From Prunella strophiata (Eukaryota > Chordata > Aves > Passeriformes > Prunellidae): a DNA stretch of 64,000 bases. The notes beneath the pieces are model-generated. The model made no database searches. It had not been told where the DNA came from and was given only the letters and a program-made list of their open reading frames with translations. The stretch spans positions 30,902,776 to 30,966,775 of the forward strand of contig JAZBQD010000027.1 in NCBI GenBank assembly GCA_036583965.1. The letters are read 5' to 3'. The position numbers and the translations under genes are program-made. Below are positions 10,729-24,196 of the stretch, piece after piece (positions within the stretch are counted from its first letter, which is position 1; every line of letters starts with the position of its first letter).

Positions 10729-11800
10729 TCTCTCCAAGGAAAAGCTCACTCCAGAAGGAACTGCCCCTCCCTGCCCTCAGCCATAAAAACCTGAGATAGC
10801 AAACCATGAGGGTTTTTTCCCCCAGACATTGTGAGAGATCTTTTGAAGCCCACTGAATTCTGCAAGAGAAATAATTTTAAGAAGTGAGGAGAGTTCAAAT
10901 AGCTCTTTTATCAACACTCTAATTAAGCCTCTACCCTTATTATCATGTAGAAGAACCTTTGTCCATAGCACATTTTAATTGAGGTGGCTGCACTTGAGAA
11001 GTGATTGTTCTGGATATCAGCTGGCAGCTAGGAGGAAATGGAGGAAGAGCAAATATTAGTGGGGCATAATACCTGTGTCCAAAAAGGCTTTGAGATTTTT
11101 AAATATTCCTTTGGACTGGCGCTTGGCTAATTTTGGGGGGTTTTTTAACTTTTATACCATAGTCCCACTCAAAAAAAAAAAAAATACAATTAAAAGTAAA
11201 CACATAAAATAAGACCATGGTGACTGTCCACCTGAACAAGAGAAGGGACCATTAAGGCAAGGGAAAGCTTTATGTCTACCTGCCTGGGCACAGGGCAGCT
11301 GACAATTCCCTGTCTGGAGAAGTATCCCATATCTCAGACTGCACATGAGGATTTATCTCTCATGTATTTCTATCCCTGCCCAGTGCTGCTCCTACTCATG
11401 CAGAAATAAATCTTCCCTTCCTTTTCTCTCCAGACAGCCTCTTCTCAGCAGTATATTCTTTACTCTTGTAGAGAATCTGAGGGATTTGCCTGGGTGTTTC
11501 AGCCTTTTTGGATTTGGAGACTGCTTGAAAAAACTGAAGGGACAAATTTGTTGAGTGCATTAACCCCCTGGGCTGTCTCCAGGATGGCCTCAATCTGTGC
11601 AAAACTGAGGTTAAATAGACACAACCTTGAAGGGCATTTTGTGTACACAAGAATATTCTTCCACTGTGGTTTTTGTGTCCTAAAATTCCCATGAGCAGCT
11701 GACTCCCCCCTCCTAATCTGGGAGCAAGGACTGAACCAAGGCAAGATTTGATTGAGGAAGCAGTGAAGAATCATAGTCCACACAACATCCTAAAGGGTGA

Positions 11801-11825
11801 TTTTTTTTTTTTTTTTTTTTTTTTT
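11801..11825. repeat. poly-T run of 25
   Basis: Uninterrupted T, followed by ggtggggttttgctc. No adjoining retrocopy is recognised. Confidence 0.9.
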
Positions 11826-12636
11826 GGTGGGGTTTTGCTCATATTTGCAGTGTCAGAGGTTACTGCAAATGGTGAGAGCCCACATCATGTGGCTTTTACA
11901 CAGAAGGAATATTGAATATTCTGAGTGAAGCAAATGGCTTTGAAATAATGAAGAATTAGTAAGTATAAGAAAAAACAACTCAGTTTTGAAGGTGTTGCTG
12001 AGAATGGTGTCAGCTTTTCATTATAATAATACAGCATTTTGTTAAAGAGCCCTTGTAATGTGTTTAAAATGCTCCTCGTGTTGGGCAACAAAGTATTGAA
12101 CTGGAAAATCTATAAGTGTCCAAGCCAGTCATGCTTGGGTATGATCTATTGATATTGTCTCAAATCTTCAGCCTATTTGCATCATTTGTACACATAAAAT
12201 ATTTCTTTTTGAATATTGAGTGCCTGTTGGTGTGTACAGCCCTCATCTCATGAACTACAGTAAAATTGGGTCTCGGTTCATCTATTTCAGATATTCCTGT
12301 CTAGACAAATGAATTCTCTGCCTAAATTTATCACTCAGGGGTAATGAACCATGAAAGTTTTCATTAGAGTGGCAATGAATGCAAGCTCAGAAAAAAACCA
12401 AACCAAAAAAAACCCTGGAAACAGCTGAACTTCCAGATGCACTTATGGAGCAAAATACTTATGAGGAGATGGCAGAAAGTTTGTACAGGAGTTTCTGACA
12501 CAACATGTTCTGGGCTACAAGTAGTTTATTATGGAATGTCAGGGGGCTCCTGCCTCCCGCTTGTTCTGCAGATGGCTGAGGAAAAGCACATAGATAAATG
12601 AGGAAGGCAACTGATCAAGGGTTCTTTGTCTTGTGG

Positions 12637-12662
12637 AAAAAAAAAAAAAAAAAACAAAAAAA
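12637..12662. repeat. poly-A run with one C
   Basis: Eighteen A, one C, then seven A. No source element is identified upstream. Confidence 0.9.
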
Positions 12663-13086
12663 CCTGGTGCCTTCTGGTCTCTAAAATGTCAGGATTTTCA
12701 TAGGGAAAAGTGGCCCTTCACAAACTGTCATAAGTGAGGCCAGGTCTTCTTCCTTAATGAATTCATCTTGGTTGCAAGGACTCTTCATCCAATATTTCAC
12801 CAATCATAGTCTTCCAAGCAAATGGATTCACTCACTAAAACTCAGCTTTAAAAGTGTGAATCTCCTATATTTAGAATATAAAATAATGGCAGTGAAAGCA
12901 CCAGCTTTAAATATAGTATGTAAGTTTTATTCTCATTTCAGATTAGGCTGAAGTCACAGCCTCACCAGCTTGAGGGGACCTAGCTGGACAGCCTAACAAT
13001 GAAAAGGGTGCACAGAAAAGATGCAAATATAAATTATTGATACTCAGATTAGTATGTTGACAATGTGTGGAATCTTTCTGTAATTC

Positions 13087-13102
13087 CTGAGGCTCGCCTC
13101 AG
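13087..13102. repeat. GC-rich 7-bp-arm palindrome
   Basis: ctgaggc-tc-gcctcag is perfectly self-complementary apart from its 2-nt centre, and it retains one CpG. It resembles a dimeric transcription-factor site of the AP-2 type, but that is inference. Confidence 0.6.
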
Positions 13103-14575
13103 AAAATCTTTGATTCCATGATGATGATTAGCCACTACTTCTTGTTTGTAGTACAGATTTCACCTCTCCCAAGAGAAAGAACTCAGGTTTAATGATTTGG
13201 GGTTTCTGTCATTTCAGTGAACTCTGAAAGCTCTCTTCAAGTCCACAATTCAACTCCCTTCCCAGTCATGTCCATTGGCTTTCCCACACTGCTTCTACAA
13301 GGAAAACTCCTGCCCATTCCTTGTCTGTTTAATCTTTCTTACAAGAGCTTTTTCCAGCCTTGTGTTGATGCCTCACCCCTCTAATCCAGCACGACTTTGC
13401 ACTAATTCCCAGATAAACCTGAGGTAGGGAATGGAGCCAAAGTGCCTCAGGAGTCCCAGAGGCTGATTCTTCAGGGACCTGATTGGATTTAATTAACTTG
13501 TACAATTGACAATGCTTTGAGATCACCTTCTATAAGAATTTGGCTGTGTTCTTCCATGTGAGCACTAAACACCAGACAATGGAATGGGCTTGGAATTCTC
13601 TCTTACCCAGCTATTAACAGGCAGAGGAAGGAAAGGGACAATTAATTTGCATTTTCTCTACTTAGGTCTTGGTTGTTCTCTCTTGTCTCCCAGGAAGGGC
13701 AATTTTCTAATCGCTTCCCTACAGCTGCCTTGACATTTTTATTTTTATATTTAGAAATAAAAGGTCAAACTTTCCAACCACCAGTTGGTTTAACACTGTG
13801 GAGGGCAAGGTGAATACCTTCCTAAATTAGCTCAGCACAAAGGAAGCTGCTGTTCAGCACTTATTTCCCACTGGCAGATATTAGTATTCCTCAGGGAAAT
13901 ATGTACAGCATGAAGGAGTGTGTGTGTGTGAATTAAAAGCATTTAATCCACCCAAACTGAAAAAAATAAGGCTCAAATTTATGGAAAAGACAAACTGAAA
14001 AAAAAAATTGAATGAATTAACAAACAAAACAGTGTAAATTAAGACCTTGGAAGTTTATTTTTGTCTGGGAGGTAAGCAAGCTTATTCACACAATAATTAT
14101 TTTTCTTGTTGCATCCACCAGAGAAGTCTCCATTAAAATCAAAATTCAAGTTCTCATCAGGGGAACAACACTGAATATGACACTTCTCAAAGGAGTTACT
14201 CTAAAAAAGGAAGAAACTGATGTGGTGGAGAAGTGGCTATAAAAGTGAGAGTCTTCCAAGATTTTAAAGATGAAAAAATTATGGAAAATGATAATGATTT
14301 CCTATGGGGACTGCAGAATGCACAGTGCTGTATCCATGCTGTTTTGGAGATATTAAATAAATATAGTACATCTGCTCCAGAGCATGGGGATAATCTGTCA
14401 CAGTGGGAAGTTCCAGGATGATTATGTACATTTAGCTCTTCTCCTGCACATTCCAATTCCTCCCCTTCATTATCTTGCACACCAGAAAATCTGCCATTAG
14501 GAAATGAGCAAAATCAATACTTTACTTAATCCATCAATCCTGGTGGGACAATAAAGGATTCTAGGAATGAAGAAT

Positions 14576-14830
14576 AATATTCCAGGATCACTGAGGTTGG
14601 GAAAGCCCTCCCAGACCACTGAGTCAAATCCCCACCTTGTCACCAGCCCAGAGCACTGAGTGCCACATCCAGATGTTCCTGGGACACCTCCAGGTGTGGG
14701 GATTCCAACACCTCCCTGGGCAGCCCCTGACAATATTTAATAACCCCTCCCATCAAGAAATTCTTCCTGGTGTCCAACCTGAGCCTCCCCTGGAGTAACT
14801 TAAGGCCATTTCCTCTTGTCCTGTTGAGAG
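14576..14830 (-). mobile_element. CR1 LINE 3' portion, antisense, diverged
   Basis: The left (3') side reads ggatcactgaggttgggaaa. Then come gagtgccacatccagatgtt, cacctccctgggcagcccct, attcttcctggtgtccaacc and atttcctcttgtcctgtt. The order matches a reverse-complemented CR1. Similarity is lost near 14830. Confidence 0.8.
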
Positions 14831-17800
14831 AAATAAGAAGAATTCCCATCTGACTATTTCCCATGGCCTGTTGCAAGATGACTGAATATTTGAGGGGTTT
14901 AAGATTTGTGTTTGTTCCCAAACTATTCACCTACCTATGAATTCATCCAAGTCTGAGGCAGGAAATTCCTTTTCCAGTGCTGGAATCATTCACTGGCAGT
15001 GCATGAGGGAGGAGTTACACCAGGCATGCTTAGCAAATATAAAATGAAAGGCAAATGATTACCAGGTTTTATGGAAATCTGCTGTGGTTCTGTGCTGTCA
15101 TATTGTTTATGATGCTTTCATCTGACACAGATCCCTATTGTCCATATGGGAATCATTAGAAAGAATTGCTGCTCCTCCATTTGGTTCAGAGGAGTTATGT
15201 ATTGCCTGTGCATGTAAGGGATCAGCTCATGGAGGAAAAGGAGAAGAGAGGGAGAGAGAAGCATTTCCCAAGAAAAAAAGCTCCTATCTTTTTTTTGGTG
15301 CACTAAGTGAAATAAAAGAAGAAAAGGAAAAGGGGGGGGGGGAAAGCCCATAAATATTTCCCTCACTTACATGGCACACTAAAATCAAGGATTTCAAAAC
15401 TTCCATTATCACAGGCAGAAGCTTATTATTAATGTGTTTTTCTTCTTCAGAGCTTCTTCCCTGAAATAGAATTCCAAGCCCATGCTGCGACTGTGCAATA
15501 TTGTTCACTGCAAGCAACTATTTTGTTCTGCCTCAGAGGCAATACATTTTTACATTTAATTTTGCTGTGGGTATATACAACACTTGTTTATGTCCTTAAA
15601 ATGTCTTTTAAAGAGATTTATTTCAATGCTTCTTTGGCAAATCCAGCTATGAAGGTTTAATTCTCTCCCTCACTCAGCGAGGCAGCACTGATATTTCATT
15701 TTGGTGGCTCATATGTCTACAAGGCAGCACTGGACATATGTAATCATATACGTGAAGATGGATGCATGGATTTGTTTCATGTTCTCAGTGGAGCTTTAAT
15801 TACAGAATTTTACTCCAAGTTTTATTACCAGCTCCACGTCTCTGTTTAGCCTCAAGTGCTGCTACTGAATTTCCATCTACAGTAAATTATGCTCATGTAA
15901 ATAAATGCTGTTTCTCTGAGGAAAAAACACCAGTAAATGGCACATGAAAGATTTTCATTTGACCTGGTGCTACTCCTTTGGGAATGAGCATAACCTGAAA
16001 TTTAACATGGGTGTGTGGGTGTGATTGCTGTCTGTCTGTGCTCCTGTACTCCCATTTAGCATGGATGGGATGGAAGCAGGGGCAGGGTTTATTCCAATGC
16101 TCACTATGAACAACTGAAGAAGACAAGCCTGCACCCATTTATCAGTTTACAGCATGAAGGTTGTTTAATATAACATTTAAAAAAAAAAAAATTCAGGGGA
16201 AAAATGCCAATGTCATGAGTATTTCTCAGCATTCTTCTGCTTGTTGCTCCAGCCTTTCAAACCTTGGTCCATTGGCTTCATATCCTGGCATTTTATACAT
16301 GTAACAGGGGAAATTTTCCTCTCACCTTCTCAGGAAATCATTGTCCTTTCCAAAATCTCAATCACACTTTATTCCAAACACACTGTGGCTGAAACCAAGT
16401 CATCACCTTCAAGCAGAAAGTTGTGTGTTAATGGCCCTGTTTATTTAAGCATAGGAAAATATTTGCTTTAATCAGCAGTCTAATTAAACCTGATTGTTTT
16501 AATCTATGTATAATCTGTGCTGTTGCTTAATAGTCAGGCAAAGAGCATGAAAAAATTGGTATAAAATATTGTCAAGCACTAATGCAAATGTCTGCTGGAT
16601 ATTCCATGTCTTTCAGGGTGAATGGATAGGAAAAAAGGACCTCCAGAAATTTAATGAGACTTGAAGGTGGGACACAAAAAATACAAAACTTTTGTGCTGA
16701 TTAACAGCAAAAAATGTTCTTCCTTCAGTGGGTTTCCATTTCGGACAGAGACCATCTGCTGGTGAAACTCTCAATAAAGGCAAGTTTTGCTTGGATAGTT
16801 CCATTATCAAAGATAAACCCCGTAGCTGAAACTGCACATTTTAATTTTCCATTACTAGATTGCATCTCCAGATACTGTGAGATCCAAGTGACTGCCATTT
16901 AATAAAACAAATAAATACAATTCCAATGAAAATTGAGATAATAGTCATTGCAGCCTCAAAACTACATTTATGCTGATATGGTCATGCACTTGTTTTCTTT
17001 GTCTTTTTCTAAGCAAGCACATTTCTCTAATTCTATAGTTATTGCAACCTGCAAACTGGAATTACCTTTCTATCAAAACTGTTCCCCATCAGTGGATAAA
17101 ATATATTTGTCTGAGAGAAGTGCAGCTTTCAGCCTACACCAAACCTCGAGCTGAATTGTGCCATTAGAAACTGATTTGAAATGGTTCTCCATGAGTAATT
17201 GTTATTTTAGGAGCTGTCAATACAACTTGTTTTCAAATGCAATTTTTTTCACTCCCCTAAATGCTTGTTAATTCATAAAACTGCTATGAAAGATTGCTGT
17301 TCTTCTTGTTGAAAGAAACAAATTTTTACTAAACAGCCAATAATTACATTATGTCCTAGTTTTAAATAAAATCTCTCTTTTCTTGGAGAAAAATAGGAAA
17401 GCAGGAAACATTCTGTATCTATGTAGAGCTGCTCTCTGAAACCCGAGCCAAACTCATATTTCACCTTCATATTTCACCTGTTAAATTTCTGGTACCTGTT
17501 TATGCAGTTGGGACATTTGAGCACAACAGAATTTACAGATTACCTGAAATAAGTGAGGAGTGAAAAGCAGGAGTGAGGATTGAAAAGCAGGGATTGCTGA
17601 GAGGGAATGACAGGATCATTCAGCTGCAGGTGAGATCCATTGTAAGAAAAAGTAAAATAAAACACATTGAGAGTTTAACTGGATTAGTCCAAATGAAGGA
17701 CTGAAAACTTTCTGTCCAGAACCCACTCTGGAATGGGTTCTTAGGTTATACTGGATAATTCCAAGAAAAGTATCAGCTCAGTTCTCAGTCACTGTCAGAA

Positions 17801-17970
17801 AAAAAATAGTTGAAATATTGAGAATAATTTGTGGAGGAGTGAGGATCAAAAACATCATAAGGCTGCTTAAAAAATCCAAGAGGACCCCAGCTCCTTGGGA
17901 ATGCTGTGCCTGGATTTCTGATCTCCTCTCCAAGACATCCCTGGGAGCTCTCTGAACACAGAGAGATGCT
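14831..17970. other. AT-rich DNA, nothing recognised
   Basis: About 3.1 kb with no transposon or exon I can name. A purine-rich patch at 15235-15345 ends in a run of 11 G (15332-15342). A short A-run lies near 16180. Confidence 0.5.
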
Positions 17971-18003
17971 CACAGGATGGTTTGGGCTGGAAGGAACCTG
18001 GAA
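17971..18003 (-). mobile_element. very short CR1 3' end, antisense
   Basis: The words cacaggatggtttgggctgg and aaggaacctg match the complement of the CR1 terminus (ggttccttccagcccaaacc). Only about 30 bp survive, so this is a weak call. Confidence 0.45.
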
Positions 18004-18129
18004 TGGGGTCCCCAGGGAGCTCCAGGAGGGGATGGCAGGAGGAGCAGTCAGCCTAAATTAATCCCAGCTTAAGGCCTGGCCCAGGGGCCATCAGGACATC
18101 ATAGGCCCATCCATCCAGCACAGCTCAGG

Positions 18130-18450
18130 ATGCACAGTGCAGTTGGGGCTCCAAAACCAGGGCTCCCAAGGAACAATCACCTTGTCTGGGTCCCTCCCAG
18201 GGCTGTCCCAGCAGATCCATCACTCCCAGGGTCCTGGATCCACTGGGAGCAGCCCCCCAGGTCACCTCTCACCAGATCTAGGGAACTTCACAGGAAGCTA
18301 GAAAACAGCAGCTTTAAAATTGGGCAAAAGAAGTGGCTCTTCATACAGGATTTAATGAATTTACAGACTCTGAAAGAGGAACAGGACAAAGTGACAGAAT
18401 TAAAACACAGAAAAGCAGAGCTGATGCAGGAAGTCCTGAACCTGCACTGA
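18130..18450 (+). other. 106-codon open frame, coiled-coil-like C-terminus
   Basis: The frame opens at ATG 18130 and stops at TGA 18448-18450. Residues 1-50 are proline-rich. Residues 53-106 are charged and helical-looking (LMNLQTLKEEQDKVTELKHR), as in a coiled coil. A tacag at 18337-18341 could serve as a 3' splice site directly before that part, making it a short last exon. I do not recognise the family, and no upstream exon or poly(A) signal is evident. It may be a chance frame, an exon relic or a retrocopy fragment. Confidence 0.18.
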
Positions 18451-20502
18451 GTGAAACATTGCATGTGGAGTAATGAAGCTATCAGAGGGAAGAATCACTG
18501 CCCACTTAATTTGTTCTGACATTCTAACCTGTCTACCACTGGTTATTAACAGAGACTAAGCCAGATCTATCTGTGGGTTTATTTCAGCTGCACTTTCCAG
18601 GCATTGCTAATTCATAAATATTGCAGTGTGAGGCTGCATGAGAGGGTTATTTAACACTGCCTTAATCTGGTCTGTGGTGTTGTTTTGCTTCTCTCAGTCA
18701 CTGTTCCAGCAGGCTCCTCTTCAGCTGCCTTGCACAGCAGTTGGAGTTTTACTTCCCTGCTTTTCAAGCAATCTTCTTGGAATTCAGGCTTTCTGGGAAG
18801 GCCTTGGCACAAAGGGGTTTTTATTATACTGCATATAGATTATCAGCTTTTGAAGCTGAATTTTATTATTTGTTTTATCTTCTGATAGCCTTGGAAATTG
18901 TGGTGCAAATCATGCATGGAATAGTCAAATAAGAAAGAAAAATAAATCAGAAAATGTCCATGTCCCACTCTCTACTCATTACCCTGTTGAAAGCTGGTGG
19001 AGGTGCTTCTCAGTCAACAAATTTACAGTGACAGAAATTGGTAATAGTAATCCCTGATATGCAGGTTTCAATATTTGCTGATAAACATAAGAAATTAGGC
19101 ATTTTTGTCTTTCTCCTGCATGAAAAATTTCCTTACATTCACTAACTTTCTATGGTAATAAGGTTGATACAATAGAAAAAAAAAGATTCCTTTGGGAATG
19201 GAGAGCCTTTAGTTTTCCTATAGTCAGGTGTTCTATTAACTCTAGGAAGGCAATAATATGTGAATACACATAAAATGAGAACTTGTAACATCTTGCTGTC
19301 CAGGTTCACTCAAGTCCAGTGGAAAACACTTCAGTGTCTGCTTTTATCTTTCTGGATTTCTCCGGACTCAAACTTGGGCTTTGACATTATCATGGGCCAA
19401 ACCTCATAATCCCAACTCAGAAAGAGCTGAGTAGGGGATTTGTCCTTTCAGGTCAAATCCCAAGGTCCTTCATTATCTCAGATCCACTGTTAGCCTGGCC
19501 AAACTCCCCTGACTTTAGGTAAGATTGGAATGAATATTAATACTTCAAATTTGAATAGAAATTAATGAAACTGAAAAGTCATTGGAATATCATCATTCAA
19601 CACAGGACATGTGCATCTGCTGATTGAAGCCTTTTCTTCTGGGATTTGATTTTTTATTGGCACCCAGCTCATAAAACAGCTGATGGACACATTCCTGAAA
19701 TATTTCTGTTGATATAAGAAATTGGATTCTCACCTCTGAAGTGCTTAAACTGAGCTTTTTTCCCAAGGAGCTTGCAGTGAGTCATATCTTCATTAACCTT
19801 TTGCCTAATAAGAGACTTCATAAACAAAGCACCATCCCAAAAATCTGTGGATTATAATAATTAACAACAAAAGTCCACATCACACTTTAGATTCACAAGG
19901 CTGAGACAATTCCTCCCATGGAAAAGGATCTTGGTGGCATAATATAAACTTCTTATTCAATATTTCCACAACTGTATCCATTTCCTTCCTGATTTAGTCA
20001 GCTTTGGGTGCAACAGGCTCAGTTTATGATGCTTAATTGGAGCTGGATGCTTGGAGATTATAAAAGCATATAGTTTGCTTTCTAATTCCACATTGCATTC
20101 AAATTCACAGTAAAGTGAAAAATTTGATGTGGGAAGATTTTAAAAATGTCTTTGAAATTTTTAATTCCTTTCAGACAGCTTTGAAGATGAAAACTTGGGA
20201 AAACAAGGTCTTTCTGGAGCATAGGCATCATCTTATATAATGATTCAAATTGTTGTAGCTACACCTTTTTGTAGATGAGAAGTACATGTCATGCATAAAA
20301 ATACACATTTGGGGAGGACTTAAACAGCACTCTGGCAAATAAACTCAGAATGCTACTTTTCAGCTAGGATATATTAAAAATTATTACCCTCAATTAAATA
20401 AGCAAGTAGAATTTATTGCTGTAATTGTCCTTGAAAAGGAGTGTCCTGGTGTAGGATATTAAAAAGTGTAGAAGCACTGGCATTAAAATCAAGCATTCCA
20501 TG
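18451..20502. other. AT-rich DNA, nothing recognised
   Basis: About 2 kb without a recognisable element. Frames of 60-66 codons at 18640-18930 overlap each other and are not supported. Confidence 0.5.
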
Positions 20503-20555
20503 AAGTTGATGATCCTTGGGGGTCCTTTCCAGCTCAGGATATTCTGTGATCCACC
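20503..20555 (+). mobile_element. short CR1 3' end
   Basis: gttgatgatccttgggggtc, ctttccagctcaggatattc and tgtgatcc form the third CR1 3'-end type in the window (ttccaactcagaatattc). Only the terminal 50 bp or so remain. Confidence 0.7.
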
Positions 20556-21527
20556 ACAGTTTTCTCTGAAAGGGAGAAATGTCTCTGTTAGGGACCCAAA
20601 GAAGGCAATTTCACTGAGAATTAAGACTTTATTTTCAAAAGATAATAGTCTTCCTGAAATTTGAGCTTTGTATTTGTCAAGCCAATTTTAGCTTTAAGGT
20701 TTGGGAGAGGAAATCTGGGAAGTTGTGCCATTTGGGGACAAATGCCACCAGAATAGAAGAGTTGTGTAGGTGAGTGAAGTAAAATATAACCATGGGAACT
20801 GCTGATTTTGTTCCCTTCAAGAGTCTGGTTATTTTTTTAAATCATGAATCAATGAACTTTTTAAAGGTGGTCTTTTTTGGATTTTTTAGGGAGTTCAGAA
20901 GTACATGAGGCCAGATGAAGAGTGGGGAGAACACTGGCAAACAACCCACATGCCCAAGTCGTGTGGACATAAACCCCATCTCCATCAGCCTAGAAATTCC
21001 TTCCTTCTCAAGGCTATTAATGACTTCAGCTACTGAGAGATGTAGAATCCTATTTATAGCAGTGCTGCACCCTCACTTCTTCCTTTGGAGCACTAATGAG
21101 GCATTTCAGCACTGCTGAAGGGAAGAGATTTTAATTCTTCACGTTAAGCCCATGGCTGGGCTCTGGAGCTGCAGATCCAAGTGTCTGGTGGATCATTTTC
21201 TAGCTGTCAATAGCAGAGACTGTCTATTCTCTGGATCAAACCAGCAGAATATCCCAGCCCTTTAATTGGGGCCCTGAAAAAAAATAAAACTTGGAGGGTC
21301 ATAAACTTTTACAGAGTAAAGCAGCAAAATAGGGTAAATGATATGCACGTCTGCCCAAAACTGGGACAGGCTCTAATCTTTTCCTTCACCACATAAAAGG
21401 TTCATTTTCTGCTGCAGATTTAAGGCATTAGTATAGGAAACCCCAGGAGCTGTTGTGAGCCTTGGAAAATACTGGGAAATACTTGGAAAATACAGCTGTA
21501 AAAATACTGGTAGGGAAGTGATCATTG
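20556..21527. other. AT-rich DNA, nothing recognised
   Basis: No exon or transposon is seen. Short poly-purine stretches occur near 21280. Confidence 0.5.
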
Positions 21528-21712
21528 GAATCACAGAATCCTGGAATTATTTGGGTTAAGAGCGACCTTAAAGCTCAGCCAGTGCCACCCTCTGCCAGGG
21601 GCAGGGACACCTTCCACTGTCCCAGGTTGCTCCAAGCCCCTTCCAACCTGGTCTTGGACACTTCCAGGGATCCAGGGGCAGCCACAGCTTCTCTGGGCAC
21701 CCTGTGCCAGGA
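21528..21712 (-). mobile_element. CR1 LINE 3' end, antisense
   Basis: It begins cacagaatcctggaattatt, then ggcagggacaccttccactg, caggttgctccaagcccctt and gggcaccctgtgccagg. It stops abruptly at aaattaattc, the 5' truncation point. Confidence 0.9.
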
Positions 21713-22149
21713 AATTAATTCTCCTTAGCTTGCTCCTATTCCCTTTTCCATCTACCAGAGATCCAGCTGGGATGGATCCTCATCAGAAGTGTGGGAAGGA
21801 AAGGAGAGATGGGATGTCTTGAGCAGAGTAGACAAACTGAAACTGAATAGCTGAAAATTTTATTTTGAAAAATTGTCTTGTCAAAACTGAAAGCAAGATT
21901 TATTTTTTTTTTTTTCTCCCCAGTTTCTTTGGAAGCTTTCAGTATTTGCTGGAATGGATCCTTTGGAAGCCATGGTTTGTGACATCCAAGAGGTGGAGGA
22001 TTTTCCACCTTCTCTGGGCAGATTCCTCAGGTCTCTGCCTTCTAGCTGAGATCCAGGGCAGAAATCAGCCTCTGCCATGACATGGGGAATGTCCCCTCTG
22101 AAATCCAACAAGTTCTGGCTCAGAATTCAAATGCAAAATTTCATGGGGT
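21713..22149. other. unassigned sequence with a T-run
   Basis: A T-run of about 13 lies near 21903. No gene is supported. Confidence 0.45.
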
Positions 22150-22268
22150 TTTGTTTCATTTTGTTTGGTTAGAGTTTTTTGGGGTTTTTATTTTCTTTTT
22201 GGGTTGGGGGTGGTAGTGGTTGGGGTTTTTTTTGGTTTTTTTGTTCTTTGGTTTTTTGTTTTTGTTTT

Positions 22269-22309
<41 letters not shown>

Positions 22310-22330
22310 TTGGGTTTTATTTGTTTTCTC
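22150..22330. repeat. G/T-rich low-complexity tract with poly-T of 32
   Basis: The plus strand is almost only G and T over 22150-22270, followed by T at 22271-22302. This composition generates the long Phe/Val/Gly frame seen there, which is not a protein. Confidence 0.9.
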
Positions 22331-22367
22331 TGGAAAATCCCATATAAAGTCTAATACAATCTTTCCA

Positions 22368-22600
22368 CAGAATCATGGAATCATTAAGGTTGGAAAAGAC
22401 TTCCAAGATCATCAAGTCCAACCTTCCACTGAACCTTACCACATCACTAAACCAAATCATGGAATTCCACATCCAGTCATTTCTTGGACACTTCCAGGGA
22501 TGGGGGCTCCACCACTGCCTGTGTCAGGGCATGACCATCCTTTCCCTGAAGAATTTTTTTCCTAAAAGCTTCAAATCCTGTCCCTTAGCAATATCACATC
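22368..22600 (-). mobile_element. CR1 LINE 3' portion, antisense
   Basis: acagaatcatggaatcatta, aggttggaaaagacttccaa and gatcatcaagtccaacctt mark the 3' end. cttggacacttccagggatg and tttccctgaagaattttttt continue the body. The 3' end is of the ggttggaaaagac type. Confidence 0.85.
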
Positions 22601-24041
22601 CTAACACCAAACAAACTAATTTCCCTACATGAACATTTAACACAGATTTTTATGCTTCATTCCTACCTGGTTTTTCTTTTGACTTTTAACCTTTCATTAT
22701 CTTGAAGGTGAAGGAATGATCTCCCACTTTACCTAGGGAATAAACTGACCTATGCAGAGACAATCTTGTTCTATTAAATAAGATTCTAATGGTTTTAATT
22801 ACAACTATTTTAGAATAATTAGTATACCATTGGGTTATCATTTTTTACAGGAAAGGTAGGAAGTTGTAATGCTTTACAAGTATTACCTTCTAAATTTTTT
22901 AGGCTAAACGGTTACTTTGCTGTTAAAACCATTCATGTTTCACAATTTTTTTCTATCAGGTTGTTATTATTGGACCAGTACTTTTATTTTATACACCATT
23001 TTTTAATAATGACAGCATATATTAGACCATTGTTACCTCAGAAAATTCCTGTGTTCAGAAGCGTTAGATATTTTTCTATTTAATCACATTTTTTTTATTC
23101 AGATATACATTCAGTCAGTTTTCTCCACAGCTGGAGAAAGGTATTTCACACTTCTCCAAGCAGTTTATCAAATATTCCACTTGCCAAGTTGCCTATTAAT
23201 TTAGTCATCACCACTTGTCACCAGATTTGGATAAATGAGCATTTTCAATAAACTTAAGGCAGCTCTGAAAGCAGATGTTAATTTTGTATTCATGCTGCTT
23301 TGAAAATAAGAGTCAAAATACTCAGATAATAAAACCATCAAAACAAGAAAAAAATGTGTTCAGTTGTTCTCTTTTAAGAAAGACATAATTATTATTATTT
23401 AGCTAGCTTTCAGGGGTTTGTTGATACCTCATATACAACCTTGCAATCTAAAAGTGCCAAAACCATGTTTAATTCTGATTGCCCACCAAGGCATACCTTC
23501 TGACAATTAAGAGGTAATTAAACAAATTAGACAGAAGTTAATAATTGAGAACTAGGCATATCTTTTGAAATGACAGAATTAAAAAATTCTAGTTGTGGTT
23601 TATTGTTTATAGTGGACAGTTTTGTCTGTCTGTGCTCCTCTTTCCATGTACCTTTCACAGGGGAGTCCCCTGTACCTGTCCCATCAGGGTGTGCTCACAA
23701 TCTCCTGTGTTGTGCAAGAAACTTCTGTCACCTTCTGTCACTTTGTGCCACAACTGGTCTTTTATCAAAAACACTCCTGTAATTTTTGGCTTTGAACCAG
23801 CTCTGCTCACCTTGCACTCCTGGAGCAGCCCACATGTGCTAATCCTCCTGATTTTCTGTCTCATTATCATCAGCTGAGGTTATTTCTTCCAGCACGGGTG
23901 CATTCACATGACAGATGAGTGTGTCAGTCTGATCTGATCCTTCCAGTCTGGAGACTGGGATGTGGCAGAGACAAATGACTCTTCCATTTCCACTGTCTAG
24001 TGGGCACTGGCTGGGCTTAATTTTGCTTTGCCTGGGACTAT
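22601..24041. other. AT-rich DNA, nothing recognised
   Basis: Positions 22700-23560 are very AT-rich with many taa/tta motifs. The 70- and 94-codon frames at 23570-23877 overlap out of phase and lack support. Confidence 0.5.
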
Positions 24042-24196
24042 TGTGGCTGCCCCATCCCTGGAAGTGTCCAAGGCCAGGTTGGACAAAGGTTGGAGCAACC
24101 TGGGACAGTGGAAAGTGTCCCTGCTCATGGCATGGGATGGAATGAAATCAATTTTAAGGTCTCTTCCAACCCAAGCCATTCTAGGATTCCACCCAA
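24042..24196 (+). mobile_element. CR1 LINE 3' end
   Basis: Sense copy: tgtggctgccccatccctgg, aagtgtccaaggccaggttg, gagcaacctgggacagtgga, then ttccaacccaagccattcta. It is 5'-truncated within the agctgtggctgcccc block. Confidence 0.9.

Larger units (their letters stand above)
10729..14575. other. AT-rich DNA with simple repeats, no gene recognised
   Basis: About 3.8 kb without a recognisable transposon or exon. It holds a poly-T (11801-11825), a poly-A (12637-12662), a short GC-centred palindrome (13087-13102) and a (GT)6 run near 13918. Frames of up to 98 codons here lack splice or domain support. Confidence 0.5.

Noticed and set aside
22165..22347. Hydrophobic Phe/Val/Gly frame resembling a membrane peptide
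   Set aside because: It is produced by a G/T low-complexity tract and poly-T.
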